Notes: generated from the sequence alone by a model not told the origin. 64,000 nucleotides of DNA from Pseudomonas helleri (GCF_001043025.1 NZ_JYLD01000017.1:1-64000); one strand, 5' to 3'; positions 50,640 through 59,793 are shown, numbered from the stretch's first letter. Translations and numbers: made by a program.

Positions 50640-51737
50640 ATGTCATTGATCACTCATCCGCATGCTCGCGAACTGACTAAGTCGGTCCGCGCTACCGTAT
50701 TGGTTTTCAAGGACCCGCGCTCGCTGGAACTGCTCAACCGCATAGAGCGTTTGGCACCCAGCGACGCGAATGCGCTGATCATGGGTGAAACCGGCACCGG
50801 CAAGGAGCTGGTCGCCAGACATATCCACAGCCTGAGCTATCGGCGCGATGAACCCTTTGTTGCCGTGAACTGCGGCGCCTTCGCTGAATCGCTGGTGGAG
50901 AGCGAACTGTTCGGTCATGAGAAAGGCGCCTTCACCGGCGCCACCACCAGTAAGGCCGGCTGGTTTGAGGCGGCTAAAGGCGGCACGTTGTTTCTCGACG
51001 AGATCGGCGACTTGCCATTGAACATGCAGGTCAAGCTGCTGCGTGTATTACAGGAGCGTGAAGTGGTGCGCCTGGGTTCCCGTACGCCAATCCCGATCAA
51101 TGTGCGGCTGGTGGCGGCAACCAACGTCAACCTGGCCGATGCGGTGGTGGCGGGTAACTTTAGAGAGGATTTGTTCTACCGCTTGCACGTCGCGACGATC
51201 CGCTTGCCAGCGTTGCGTGAGCGGCCCGGTGACATCCTGCCGTTGGCAGAGTTTTTTCTCGAAGAACACTGCCAGCGCCTGGGCTACAACCGCGCCACGC
51301 TGAGTCCTGAGTGCGAGCGCAAGCTGTTGGACCACAGCTGGCCGGGCAACATTCGCGAGCTGGAGAACTCGATTCACCACGCGCTATTGGTGTGCCGTAA
51401 CCAGCGTGTGCAGCCCGAAGATTTGCACCTGGTCGATATGCGCAGTCACGGGGTGCGCGCCACCAGCCCCCCGGCGTTCACACCGACAAATGTGCCCCCG
51501 GCAAGCCTTGAAGAAGCCTTGGCCAAATTGTTTGAACAGAATTTGCCGAACCTTTACGAGCGCATTGAAGAAACCGTGTTTCGTGAAGCGTACCGGTTTT
51601 GCCATGGCAACCAATTGCAAACCGGCCGTGTGCTGGGGATTAGCCGAAACATCGTCCGGGCTCGCCTGGAAAAAATCGGCGAGTTGGCGCAATCACCGCG
51701 CAGCGCCAGCCAGGAAGCTCAACGTCAGTCACTGTAG
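50640..51737 (+). CDS. sfnR: Sigma54-dependent activator SfnR
   Basis: A 365-residue enhancer-binding protein with no receiver or sensor domain: about 25 residues precede the AAA+ core, which has Walker A GETGTGKE (49-56), the sigma54-contacting GAFTGA (96-101) and Walker B GTLFLDE (115-121). A Fis-type HTH closes the protein (about 325-355; GRVLGISRNIVRARLEKIG). The architecture is that of SfnR, which activates sulfone/sulfonate genes under sulfate starvation in Pseudomonas. Without a regulatory domain, activity should follow expression level. The four paired palindromes with sigma54 promoters in this window are its likely targets. The stop codon is supplied by a repeat copy. Confidence 0.85.
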   Translation: MSLITHPHARELTKSVRATVLVFKDPRSLELLNRIERLAPSDANALIMGETGTGKELVARHIHSLSYRRDEPFVAVNCGAFAESLVESELFGHEKGAFTGATTSKAGWFEAAKGGTLFLDEIGDLPLNMQVKLLRVLQEREVVRLGSRTPIPINVRLVAATNVNLADAVVAGNFREDLFYRLHVATIRLPALRERPGDILPLAEFFLEEHCQRLGYNRATLSPECERKLLDHSWPGNIRELENSIHHALLVCRNQRVQPEDLHLVDMRSHGVRATSPPAFTPTNVPPASLEEALAKLFEQNLPNLYERIEETVFREAYRFCHGNQLQTGRVLGISRNIVRARLEKIGELAQSPRSASQEAQRQSL

Positions 51738-51802
51738 GCGCCAGCTTGCCTCGCGATCTTTTTGAAAGATCAAAAGATCGCGCGACAAGCTCGCTCCTGC
51801 AG
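51732..51802. repeat. Intergenic palindrome (GAGCGAGCTTG family), copy 4
   Basis: CTGTAGGCGCCAGCTTG ... CAAGCTCGCTCCTGCAG with inner CTCGCGATCTTTT/AAAAGATCGCG arms. Its left end overlaps sfnR, and the TAG in CTGTAGG is the sfnR stop codon. Confidence 0.8.
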
Positions 51803-51840
51803 AGGGTGTAACACGAACATTTTTTAAACGGAGTCAGTCA

Positions 51841-52647
51841 ATGGGTAAAGTCCACACCGCGAGCGCTGTGCCGGACGCGTTATGGCGCACGGCACCGGTC
51901 GGCGACTTGCTCGATCTGGGCCGCGCCTATCGCGAACCGCTGGCGCTGGGGCGGCTGCAAAGTACCCCCAAGCGTATTTTGAGCCGCCCGGAAGCGGTGC
52001 TGATCGGCGTGTTGGCGCTGGCGTTGCACGGCGCCGTGATTTATTGGATCAGCCAGAACCCGGCGCCGGTGCTGCCGATCGTGCCGCCGGAAATCCCGCC
52101 GATGACGATTGAGTTTTCGCAACCGGCGCCGGTGGTCGAAACACCGCCACCACCGCCTGAGCCGATTGTGCAGCCGGTCGCTGAGCCGCCTCCGCCCGTC
52201 GAGGACGAGTTGGCCGTCAAGCCTCCGCCGCCGCCCAAGCCCAAGCCAAAACCTGTGGTCAAGCCTGTGCCCAAGCCCGTGCCGAAACCGGTTGAGCAAC
52301 CACCCACGCCGCCAGCACCGCCTGTGGCCGCCCCGGCGCCACCGGCACCACCTGCGCCAAAACCGGTGACACCGGCCTCGGCCAACGCCGGTTATTTGCA
52401 TAACCCGGCGCCGGAATACCCGTCGCTGGCCATGCGTCGCGGTTGGGAAGGCACGGTGTTGCTGCGCGTGCACGTGTTGGCCAGCGGCAAACCGGGCGAG
52501 ATCCAGATACAAAAAAGCAGCGGTCGTACCCAGCTCGATGACGCCGCCCTGGCGGCCGTCAAACGCTGGAGTTTCGTCCCGGCCAAACAGGGCGACGTGG
52601 CCCAGGACGGCTGGGTCAGCGTACCCATCGACTTCAAAATCAAATAA
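51841..52647 (+). CDS. tonB: Energy transducer TonB
   Basis: A 268-residue TonB with a 50-residue cytosolic extension, one transmembrane helix (about 52-70, AVLIGVLALALHGAVIYWI), a long Pro/Lys/Glu-rich periplasmic spacer (about 80-175) and the C-terminal TonB domain (YPSLAMRRGWEGTVLLRVHV ... AVKRWSFVPAKQGD). Start after CGGAG. It heads a tonB-exbB-exbD set next to the sulfur island, which suggests dedicated energising of the two receptors. Confidence 0.93.
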   Translation: MGKVHTASAVPDALWRTAPVGDLLDLGRAYREPLALGRLQSTPKRILSRPEAVLIGVLALALHGAVIYWISQNPAPVLPIVPPEIPPMTIEFSQPAPVVETPPPPPEPIVQPVAEPPPPVEDELAVKPPPPPKPKPKPVVKPVPKPVPKPVEQPPTPPAPPVAAPAPPAPPAPKPVTPASANAGYLHNPAPEYPSLAMRRGWEGTVLLRVHVLASGKPGEIQIQKSSGRTQLDDAALAAVKRWSFVPAKQGDVAQDGWVSVPIDFKIK

Positions 52648-52729
52648 CTGAACCTGATTGTTCCAGCGGGCTACCTGACAAAAGGCGCATCGCACTACTG
52701 ACTTAACGCCTTTGTTGGAGAGCCACACC

Positions 52730-53449
52730 ATGAACCTGATCGCTTCCCCTTTTGAATCCATCGAACACGCGGTCATCTGGCTGCTGATTATTTTCTCGGT
52801 CGCCACGTGGGGCCTGTTCTTGCTCAAAGGCGTGCAGTTCGGCCGCCTTAAAAGCCAGGACCGCCGCTTCCTCAAGCAATTCTGGGCCGCCACCAGCCTC
52901 GACTCCGCAGCCGAACTGGCCAGCACCGCACCAGGTGCCGCTGCCCGTGTTGCCCAGGCCGGTTATGCCGCGATCCAGGTGTCTGACACCCAGCAAACCA
53001 ATGACCTTGCTCACGCCATCAACCATCAGGACCGCCTGGAGCGCTCACTGCGCCAGCAGATCGTGCGCGAACGCCGCTCACTGGAAACCGGCCTGGCGAT
53101 CCTCGCCAGTATCGGCAGCACCTCGCCTTTTATCGGTCTGTTCGGCACCGTGTGGGGCATCATGTCGGCCTTGAAAGGCATCAGTGCTGCGGGTTCTGCC
53201 AGCCTTGAAACCGTGGCCGGGCCGATTGGTGCGGCACTGGTGGCGACCGGCGTCGGGATCGCCGTCGCGGTGCCTGCGGTGCTGGTGTACAACTACTTTT
53301 TGCGTCGCCTGAAACTGACCGCAGCCGACCTCGATGACTTTGCTCACGACTTCTACAGCCTGGCCCAGAAGAGCGCGTTCCGCGTGCATTTGCACCCGGT
53401 GCTGAACACCGCGGCCGGTGCCGCAGGCAAAGTGAAGGAGGCGTCTTGA
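52730..53449 (+). CDS. exbB: ExbB proton-channel subunit (MotA/TolQ/ExbB)
   Basis: 239 residues from the ATG at 52730 (TTGGAGAG upstream). Three transmembrane helices, with the conserved TSPFIGLFGTVWGIM segment and LVATGVGIAVAVPAVLVYN. It forms the proton channel with ExbD to energise TonB. The next start follows by one base. Confidence 0.94.
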   Translation: MNLIASPFESIEHAVIWLLIIFSVATWGLFLLKGVQFGRLKSQDRRFLKQFWAATSLDSAAELASTAPGAAARVAQAGYAAIQVSDTQQTNDLAHAINHQDRLERSLRQQIVRERRSLETGLAILASIGSTSPFIGLFGTVWGIMSALKGISAAGSASLETVAGPIGAALVATGVGIAVAVPAVLVYNYFLRRLKLTAADLDDFAHDFYSLAQKSAFRVHLHPVLNTAAGAAGKVKEAS

Positions 53450-53450
53450 G

Positions 53451-53852
53451 ATGGCTTTTTCAACCCAAGACAACGATGAAGTGCTGAGTGAAATCAACGT
53501 CACGCCGCTGGTCGACGTGATGCTGGTACTGCTGGTGGTGTTTATCGTCACCGCGCCGCTGCTAACCAACGCAATCCCGATCAACCTGCCGAAAACGGAG
53601 GCCGTGGCCCCGATCGAGCAAAAGGATCCGGTGGTGGTGAGCATCGACGACAAGGGCAAGGTGTACATCAACAAGGACGAAATTCAACCGGACCTGCTGG
53701 AAGTCAGCCTGCAAGATGCCAAGGCGAAAAACCCGGATGTGCGCGTGCAGTTGCAGGCCGACAACGGGGTGAGCTACGGCGAAGTGGCCAAGCTTATGGC
53801 CTCGATTGAAAAGGCCGGCATTACCAAGCTGGCGGTGATCACGGCCAAATAA
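53451..53852 (+). CDS. exbD: ExbD proton-channel subunit
   Basis: 133 residues with one N-terminal transmembrane helix containing the essential Asp (NVTPLVDVMLVLLVVFIVTAP) and a periplasmic domain. Last gene of the TonB set. Confidence 0.94.
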   Translation: MAFSTQDNDEVLSEINVTPLVDVMLVLLVVFIVTAPLLTNAIPINLPKTEAVAPIEQKDPVVVSIDDKGKVYINKDEIQPDLLEVSLQDAKAKNPDVRVQLQADNGVSYGEVAKLMASIEKAGITKLAVITAK

Positions 53853-53857
53853 ACAGG

Positions 53858-53911
53858 GGTTGCCTCGCGATCTTTTAGGGACCAAAAGATCGCGGGCACG
53901 CTCGCTCCTGC
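53858..53911. repeat. Intergenic palindrome, truncated copy 5
   Basis: The inner arms TCGCGATCTTTT/AAAAGATCGCG and the right outer arm CTCGCTCCT are kept; the left outer arm is missing. Directly after exbD, it may act as terminator. Confidence 0.7.
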
Positions 53912-54014
53912 CAATGGGCTTGATCTTAAATGACCTGCCGGGGCTCAACGTTTAAACCTCCCCTGCTTTAAAGCACAAAAAAGCCGGTGAAAACCGAGCT
54001 GAATCGACCCCCGA

Positions 54015-54032
54015 CCGTCATCCCGATGTCAC
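54015..54032 (+). promoter_or_regulatory. PHO box of the purple acid phosphatase gene
   Basis: CCGTCAT-CCCG-ATGTCAC matches 12 of the 14 specified bases of CTGTCAT-N4-CTGTCAC and ends 45 bp before the ATG. Confidence 0.7.
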
Positions 54033-54077
54033 GCAGCTTTGTTTCCTTGGGCGCATTTCGCCACTCAAGGAGGCTCC

Positions 54078-55478
54078 ATGATTCGCCCAACGCTGCTCGC
54101 CCTCGCGCTGTTTTCTGTGATCAACAGTGCAGCGGCCACCCCCGCCTCACCCCTGCCCCATTCACCCGGGACACCCTATGCCGCCAGCGGTCTGGCGGAT
54201 CGGATTGTGCTGACGCCAGGGGCCAATCCTGCACGGGAAATGGCAGTGACCTTTCGCACCGACACTCACCAGCAAGCCAGCCAATTGCAGTTGGCGGTCG
54301 CCCTCGACGGGCCGCAACTGGCCAAGGCTGCCCATACGCTGGAAGGGACTCAACTGAGCCTGGACACTGAAAACGGTCCGGCCCTTTACCACCAGGTGCG
54401 CCTGCACGATTTACAGCCAGACACCGCCTACGTGTACCGGGTCAAAGGTGCTGAAGGCTGGAGCGAATGGTTGCAGTTTCGTACTGCTGCCGAGACGTTC
54501 AAGCCATTCAGTTTTATCTACATGGGCGATGTGCAAAACGACATTCTGTCACTGGCCTCGCGCAGCATCCGCCAGGCCCTGAAAAGTGTGGCCAACCCTG
54601 CACTGATCGTGCATGCCGGGGATCTGGTGTCGCAACGCGATGACCTGGTGCATGACGACCAATGGGGCGAGTGGAACCAGGCCGGTGGCTATAACTACGG
54701 GATGATCCCGCAGGTGGTGGCCATCGGAAACCACGAATACCTGGACGGGACACACCCTGATGGCAGTGAAAGCCGCACCCTGAGCCCGCACTGGAATCGT
54801 CAGTTCGCGCTGCCGGACAACGGCGTGCCGGGCTTGAAGAACACCACGTATGTGATGGATTACCAGGGCGTGCGTTTTATCGTGCTGGATGGCACAGCGG
54901 CCCTCGACATGGGCACCTTGGCCGAGCAAACAACATGGCTTGAGAACAGCCTGAAAAACAGCCCGGCGCGCTGGAATATTGTGGTCAACCATCAGCCCGT
55001 TTTCACCTGCGCCCGCCCCGAAGACACCGAACCATTGAAGGCCGCCTGGAAGCCGTTATTTGAGCGCTACAAGGTGGATCTGGTGCTGCAAGGCCATGAC
55101 CATTGCTACAGCCGCGTGACCAGCGAAGCCGGGCGTGCGGCCTCCCGCGCCGACCGTGCCAGCGGCAAGGTGCAGGGCCCGGTGTACATGGTCTCGGTGG
55201 CGGGGTCGAAGATGTACGGGCTCAATGACCGGGCGCACCTGCAACCGGATCGCAGCGCTGAAGAAACCCAGTTGTATCAGACCATCGACGTGCAGGACTC
55301 ACGCCTTGAAGTGCGCAGCTACACCGCCGCGGGCAAGCTGTATGACGCGTTTGACCTGGAGCGAGATGCGCAAAACCGTAACCACCTGAGCGAGCCGGTA
55401 AAGTCCCTGCCTGCTGAACGGGCCTGCACCGGCACGGCGGGCCCGGATGGTTACCCGTGCAGTTCGCGGGGTAAGTAA
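54078..55478 (+). CDS. Secreted purple acid phosphatase-like metallophosphatase
   Basis: 466 residues from the ATG at 54078 (AAGGAGG upstream). A signal peptide (MIRPTLLALALFSVINSAAA) is followed by an N-terminal fibronectin-like purple acid phosphatase domain (about 35-140), then a calcineurin-like core with metal ligands in YMGDVQND, VHAGDLV, AIGNHEYLDG, VVNHQPVF and LQGHDHCYSR. It releases phosphate from organic esters in the periplasm or outside. The PHO box upstream fits phosphate-starvation control, separate from the sulfur island beside it. Confidence 0.88.
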   Translation: MIRPTLLALALFSVINSAAATPASPLPHSPGTPYAASGLADRIVLTPGANPAREMAVTFRTDTHQQASQLQLAVALDGPQLAKAAHTLEGTQLSLDTENGPALYHQVRLHDLQPDTAYVYRVKGAEGWSEWLQFRTAAETFKPFSFIYMGDVQNDILSLASRSIRQALKSVANPALIVHAGDLVSQRDDLVHDDQWGEWNQAGGYNYGMIPQVVAIGNHEYLDGTHPDGSESRTLSPHWNRQFALPDNGVPGLKNTTYVMDYQGVRFIVLDGTAALDMGTLAEQTTWLENSLKNSPARWNIVVNHQPVFTCARPEDTEPLKAAWKPLFERYKVDLVLQGHDHCYSRVTSEAGRAASRADRASGKVQGPVYMVSVAGSKMYGLNDRAHLQPDRSAEETQLYQTIDVQDSRLEVRSYTAAGKLYDAFDLERDAQNRNHLSEPVKSLPAERACTGTAGPDGYPCSSRGK

Positions 55479-55487
55479 ACCCCTTCA

Positions 55488-55543
55488 CTTGTCTCGCGAT
55501 CTTTTGATTGTTTAAAAGATCGCGAGCAAGCTCGCTCCTACAG
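55488..55543. repeat. Intergenic palindrome, copy 6
   Basis: CTTGTCTCGCGATCTTTT ... AAAAGATCGCGAGCAAGCTCGCTCCTACAG; the left outer arm is shortened. It lies between convergent genes. Confidence 0.8.
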
Positions 55544-55560
55544 TGGGTGATGCGTTGGAT

Positions 55561-57114
55561 TCAGGTAATCGGGGCGGGGTTGAACAGGGTGAGGTCGTTG
55601 TGCAGTTTGTGCTGTTCGGCCCAGGTGTGTTTTTTGCCGCTGGCCACGTCCAAGTAGTAGTGGAACAACTCCCAGCCCAGTTCTTCGATGCTCGCCCGCC
55701 CGGTGGCGATGCGCCCGGCGTCGATGTCGATCAGGTCCGGCCAGCGCTGCGCCAGTTCAGTACGGGTCGAGACTTTCACCACTGGCGCCATGGCCAGACC
55801 ATACGGAGTGCCACGCCCGGTGGTGAACACGTGCAAGTTCATTCCGGCCGCCAGTTGCAAAGTGCCGCAAACAAAGTCACTGGCCGGGGTGGCACAAAAA
55901 ATAAGCCCTTTGTGGGTAAAGCGTTCACCTGGACCGAGCACGCCGTTGATCGCACTGCTGCCGGACTTGACGATAGAACCCAGCGACTTTTCGACAATAT
56001 TCGACAACCCGCCTTTTTTGTTGCCCGGCGTGGTGTTGGCGCTGCGGTCAGCCTCGCCTTTGGCCAGGTAACGGTCGTACCAGTCCATTTCACGCACCAG
56101 TTCCTGGGCAACCGCCTGGCTTTGCGCCCGCGAGGTCAGCAGGTAAATCGCATCGCGCACTTCGGTGACTTCAGAAAACATCACCGTCGCCCCGGCCCGC
56201 AACAGCAGGTCCGACGCGTAGCCCAATGCCGGGTTGGCGGTGATCCCGGAGAACGCGTCGCTGCCGCCGCATTGCATGCCGAGGATCAGTTCGCTGGCCG
56301 GCACTGTTTCGCGGCGACGCTGATCGAGCTTCTGCAAGCGGGTTTCGGCCAACGCCATGATCTGTTCAATCATTTCGGTAAAGCCGTGGCTCGCCTCCTG
56401 CAAGCGGTATAACCACGGCTCGCTGAGGTCCACCGAAGGGTCGTTGTCGTGCATCACCTGCCCGGCCTGAAGTTTTTCGCAGCCCAGACTGATGACCAGC
56501 GCTTCGCCGCCCAGGTTGGGGTTGCGCGCCAGATTGCGCACGGTACGAATCGGGATGTAAGCGTCGGTGGCACTGATCGCCACGCCGCAACCGTAGCTGT
56601 GGGTTAGCGCCACCACGTCATCGACGTTCGGGTAATGCGGCAGCAGTTCGTCACGGATGCGCTTGACCGCATGGTTCAGCACCCCGGTCACGCACTGCAC
56701 GGTGGTGGTGATGCCCAAAATATTGCGCGTGCCCACGGTGCCGTCGGCGTTGCGATAACCCTCGAACGTAAACCCTTCAAGGGGCGCCTGTGCGGCCGGT
56801 ACCTCGGTGGCCAGCGGCAGGCTGTCTAGCGGTGGCGCGGTGGGCATGCGCAGTTGGTCTTCATTGACCCAACGCCCCCGCGCAATCGGCTGCAAGGCGT
56901 AGCCAATGGTTTGCCCATAGCGAATCACTTCGCCGCCCTGGGGTATATCGACCAGCGTGACCTTATGGCTTTGCGGCACAAAGTCCAGAGTCACCAGGCC
57001 ATCCGCCAGCTCGGTACCGGCAGGCACACCCTGGTCATTCACCACCACGGCCACGTTATCCCGCGCATGCAGGCGGATGGTGCGCGGCGAGTCGGCATGT
57101 TCAATCAACGTCAT
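55561..57114 (-). CDS. garD: Galactarate dehydratase (UxaA family)
   Basis: 517 residues from the ATG at 57112-57114 (AAGGAG upstream); an upstream ATG at 57171 adds a leader over the terminator hairpin. The N-terminal SAF-like domain (RLHARDNVAVVVNDQG) is followed by the altronate/galactarate dehydratase catalytic domain (GYRNADGTVGTRNILGI, THSYGCGVA, MQCGGSDAFSG). Length fits GarD better than UxaA. It dehydrates galactarate to 5-keto-4-deoxyglucarate, the substrate of KdgD encoded just upstream. Confidence 0.85.
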   Translation of the reverse strand: MTLIEHADSPRTIRLHARDNVAVVVNDQGVPAGTELADGLVTLDFVPQSHKVTLVDIPQGGEVIRYGQTIGYALQPIARGRWVNEDQLRMPTAPPLDSLPLATEVPAAQAPLEGFTFEGYRNADGTVGTRNILGITTTVQCVTGVLNHAVKRIRDELLPHYPNVDDVVALTHSYGCGVAISATDAYIPIRTVRNLARNPNLGGEALVISLGCEKLQAGQVMHDNDPSVDLSEPWLYRLQEASHGFTEMIEQIMALAETRLQKLDQRRRETVPASELILGMQCGGSDAFSGITANPALGYASDLLLRAGATVMFSEVTEVRDAIYLLTSRAQSQAVAQELVREMDWYDRYLAKGEADRSANTTPGNKKGGLSNIVEKSLGSIVKSGSSAINGVLGPGERFTHKGLIFCATPASDFVCGTLQLAAGMNLHVFTTGRGTPYGLAMAPVVKVSTRTELAQRWPDLIDIDAGRIATGRASIEELGWELFHYYLDVASGKKHTWAEQHKLHNDLTLFNPAPIT

Positions 57115-57139
57115 AAGCCCGCTCCTTGGTTTTACGCAA

Positions 57140-57165
57140 AAGGCCGCTGATTGCTCAGCGGCCTT
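57140..57165 (-). terminator. Intercistronic terminator between kdgD and garD
   Basis: A perfect 11-bp stem (AAGGCCGCTGA) with a 4-nt loop is followed on the minus strand by TTTT. It may cause partial termination within the operon. Confidence 0.7.
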
Positions 57166-57174
57166 GGGCATTGT

Positions 57175-58086
57175 TTATTGCGGGCCTTGCTTGTCGATCA
57201 AGGCGGCCAGCGCTTCGTATTCTTCCGGCAACAAATCAGTCAGCGGAGCGCGCACCGGGCCTGCGCTGTGGCCAGAAATGGTCGCCCCGGCCTTGACGAT
57301 GCTCACGGCGTAGCCCGCTTTGCGGTTGCGGATGTCCAGGTACGGCAGAAAGAAGTCGTCGATGAGTTTGCCCACGGTGTCGTGATCTTCGCGGGCAATG
57401 GCGTGGTAGAACTCCATCGCGGTTTTCGGGATGAAGTTGAACACCGCCGAAGAGTAAACCGGCACGCCCAGCGCTCTGTAAGCCGCGGCGTAGACTTCTG
57501 CCGTCGGCAAACCGCCGAGGTAGCTGAAGCGATCACCAAGGCGACGGCGGATCGAGACCATCAGTTCGATGTCGCCCAGGCCGTCCTTGTAGCCGATCAG
57601 ATTCGGGCAACGTTCTGCCAGACGCTCCAGCAGCGGTGCGGTCAAACGGCAGACGTTACGGTTGTAGACCACCACACCGATGTTCACCGACTAGCACACC
57701 GCCTCGACGTGGGCGGCAACACCGTCCTGGCTGGCTTCGGTCAGGTAGTGCGGCAACAACAGCAGCCCTTTGGCGCCCAGGCGCTCGGCTTCTTGCGCGT
57801 ATTCGATGGCCTGACGGGTAGAACCGCCGACACCGGCCAGAATCGGCACGCTGGTGGCGCAGGTATCGACCGCAGTTTTGATCACTTGCGAGTATTCGCT
57901 GGCCGCCAGAGAGAAAAACTCACCGGTGCCGCCTGCCGCGAACAAGGCAGACGCGCCATACGGGGCCAGCCATTCCAGGCGCTTGATGTAGCCCTCACGG
58001 TGAAAATCACCCTGAGCATTGAAATCGGTGAGCGGAAAAGACAGCAGGCCAGACGAGAGGATGGACTTCAGTTCTTGTGGATTCAT
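57175..58086 (-). pseudogene. kdgD: 5-dehydro-4-deoxyglucarate dehydratase interrupted by amber codon
   Basis: One continuous frame of 303 codon positions, the full length expected of KdgD (DHDPS/NanA family), from the ATG at 58084-58086. A TAG at 57691-57693 replaces codon 132, in the context EAVC-stop-SVNIGVVVYNRNV. The next codons continue the family sequence without frameshift, so a single base change (for example AAG or CAG to TAG) explains it. The probable Schiff-base Lys (LIGYKDG) and the Tyr in VVYNRN lie in the C-terminal piece, so the 131-residue N-terminal product would be inactive. KdgD converts 5-keto-4-deoxyglucarate to 2-oxoglutarate semialdehyde. A sequencing error or amber suppression cannot be excluded. 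Confidence 0.85.
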
Positions 58087-58413
58087 TATTCGAACACCCT
58101 GGGACGTGTTGTGGGGATAAGGATGGCAGCACTTAGCTTTGTCGTACGTCATCGTACAACTATTAACATTATCGTCAATCCCTCTTATTGAAATCACGCC
58201 CACAGAGGCGCCTTGGCCGCTCAATAGCCATAGGCCAAGGGCCGTATTAGAGCGGTCAAACGCTGGATGAAATAAATATCAGAAAGGCTAAATCTGCGGA
58301 TTTAAGTGCGTACAGCGATGATAGCGCTTTGCGGTCCCGCGCAGATTCGTGCCTCGTGAGTGCCAACCGGGCATGCCATTAAACAAGCCGCGATGTTGTA
58401 CGATCACAACGCC

Positions 58414-58896
58414 TCATCCCTTGGGGCCTTTGACCGGATACGCCATAAACGGCTTGATTTCCTTGAGCACAAACATGCTTTGCATCTCTTTGATCCCGGT
58501 CAGGCGCCGGATGACCGACATGGCAAAGTCGGCAAAGGTGTCCAGGTCCCGCGAGACCACTTGCAGCAGAAAATCCGCATCGCCGCCAATGCTGTAGCAG
58601 GCCACCACGTCTTCAAGGGCCATGACCTCCTGCTCAAACTTGCGCGCTTCGACTTCGCTGTGGCGGTCAATGGTGACCCGCACAAACACAAGCACGCCGA
58701 GGCCGATCTTGCGTCTGTCCAGCACCGCGCGATAGCCCTGGATGACCTTGTGCTCTTCCAGTTGTCGTACCCGCCGCCAGCAAGGCGAAGCCGACATGCC
58801 GATACCATCGGCCAGGGTCTGATTGGTGGTGCGCCCATCCTGCTGCAAGGCGGCAAGAATTTTGGCGTCAATGGCGCTCAAGCTCTGTTCGGTCAT
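58414..58896 (-). CDS. Lrp/AsnC-family regulator
   Basis: 160 residues from the ATG at 58894-58896; a longer frame to 59034 crosses the divergent promoter. HTH at the N-terminus (TNQTLADGIGMSASPCWRRVRQLEEH) and an RAM effector domain (VVACYSIGGDADFLLQVVSRDLD). It probably senses an amino acid and controls the divergent LysE-type exporter. Confidence 0.9.
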   Translation of the reverse strand: MTEQSLSAIDAKILAALQQDGRTTNQTLADGIGMSASPCWRRVRQLEEHKVIQGYRAVLDRRKIGLGVLVFVRVTIDRHSEVEARKFEQEVMALEDVVACYSIGGDADFLLQVVSRDLDTFADFAMSVIRRLTGIKEMQSMFVLKEIKPFMAYPVKGPKG

Positions 58897-59032
58897 AAAT
58901 ACCCCGTGGATTATTTTCAGGGGTAAATTTGACCCCAATTCAGCCAACCGGCAACCGAAACAGACCAATTTATCCAGCGCCTGCGGGATATGCTTATTGA
59001 CACACACCCTCAGCCAAGGATGAATCCGGATC

Positions 59033-59659
59033 ATGCTCGAACTCTCTCAAGCACTGACATACACCGCCGCACTGGGCGTCGCCGCGGCCATACCGGGCCC
59101 CGGCATGGCCGCTCTGGTTGCACGCAGCGTAAGTGGCGGCGCCCTGCCCGGCTTCAGTTTATTGTCTGGATTGATCCTGGGCGACCTGGTGTATTTGTCC
59201 TTCGCGGTGTTTGGCCTGAGCCTGATCGCCCACTACTTCGACGCTTTGTTTGTCTTGGTGCGAGCGTGTGCGGCAGTTTACCTGGGCTATCTGGCCTGGC
59301 AGTTCTGGTGGGCGAAACCGCAGCCGGTGGTGCTAGGTCGGCCGATCAACAAGCGCGAGCTGTTCAGCGCCTGGCTGTCCGGCCTGACCATCACGCTGGG
59401 CAACCCGAAAACCATCGCGTTCTACCTGGCGCTGTTGCCGCTGGTCATCAATCTGGAGTCGGTGTCGCTGCACACGTGGGGCGTCGTGCTGGTGCCGTTG
59501 ACCATCGCGGTGCTGTTTATCGTCGGCGGTCTGTTTGTGCTGGGCGCGGTGCGCATCCGCCACTTGCTCGCCAGCCCGCGCGCTCAACACTACCTGTTTA
59601 GAGGCGCGGCGTTGATGATGCTGGGTGCAGCGCTGGCCATGCTGGCGCAGAATCTGTAA
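59033..59659 (+). CDS. LysE/RhtB-family amino-acid exporter
   Basis: 208 residues with about six transmembrane helices and the family motif AAIPGPGMAALVARS plus GNPKTIAFYLALLP. Divergent from the Lrp regulator, a common regulator-exporter pair for amino acids. Confidence 0.9.
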   Translation: MLELSQALTYTAALGVAAAIPGPGMAALVARSVSGGALPGFSLLSGLILGDLVYLSFAVFGLSLIAHYFDALFVLVRACAAVYLGYLAWQFWWAKPQPVVLGRPINKRELFSAWLSGLTITLGNPKTIAFYLALLPLVINLESVSLHTWGVVLVPLTIAVLFIVGGLFVLGAVRIRHLLASPRAQHYLFRGAALMMLGAALAMLAQNL

Positions 59660-59793
59660 GAAGCGCCCTGAATAATCGTTTTGCCCTACGACACTCCCGG
59701 ACCTCTCTCCCGGCCAACCCCGCCGCGTCCGATACGCATCCTGTTGCAGATTGCCCACGCTACGCAGCGTCAGCAATCACGCAAAGGATCCCC

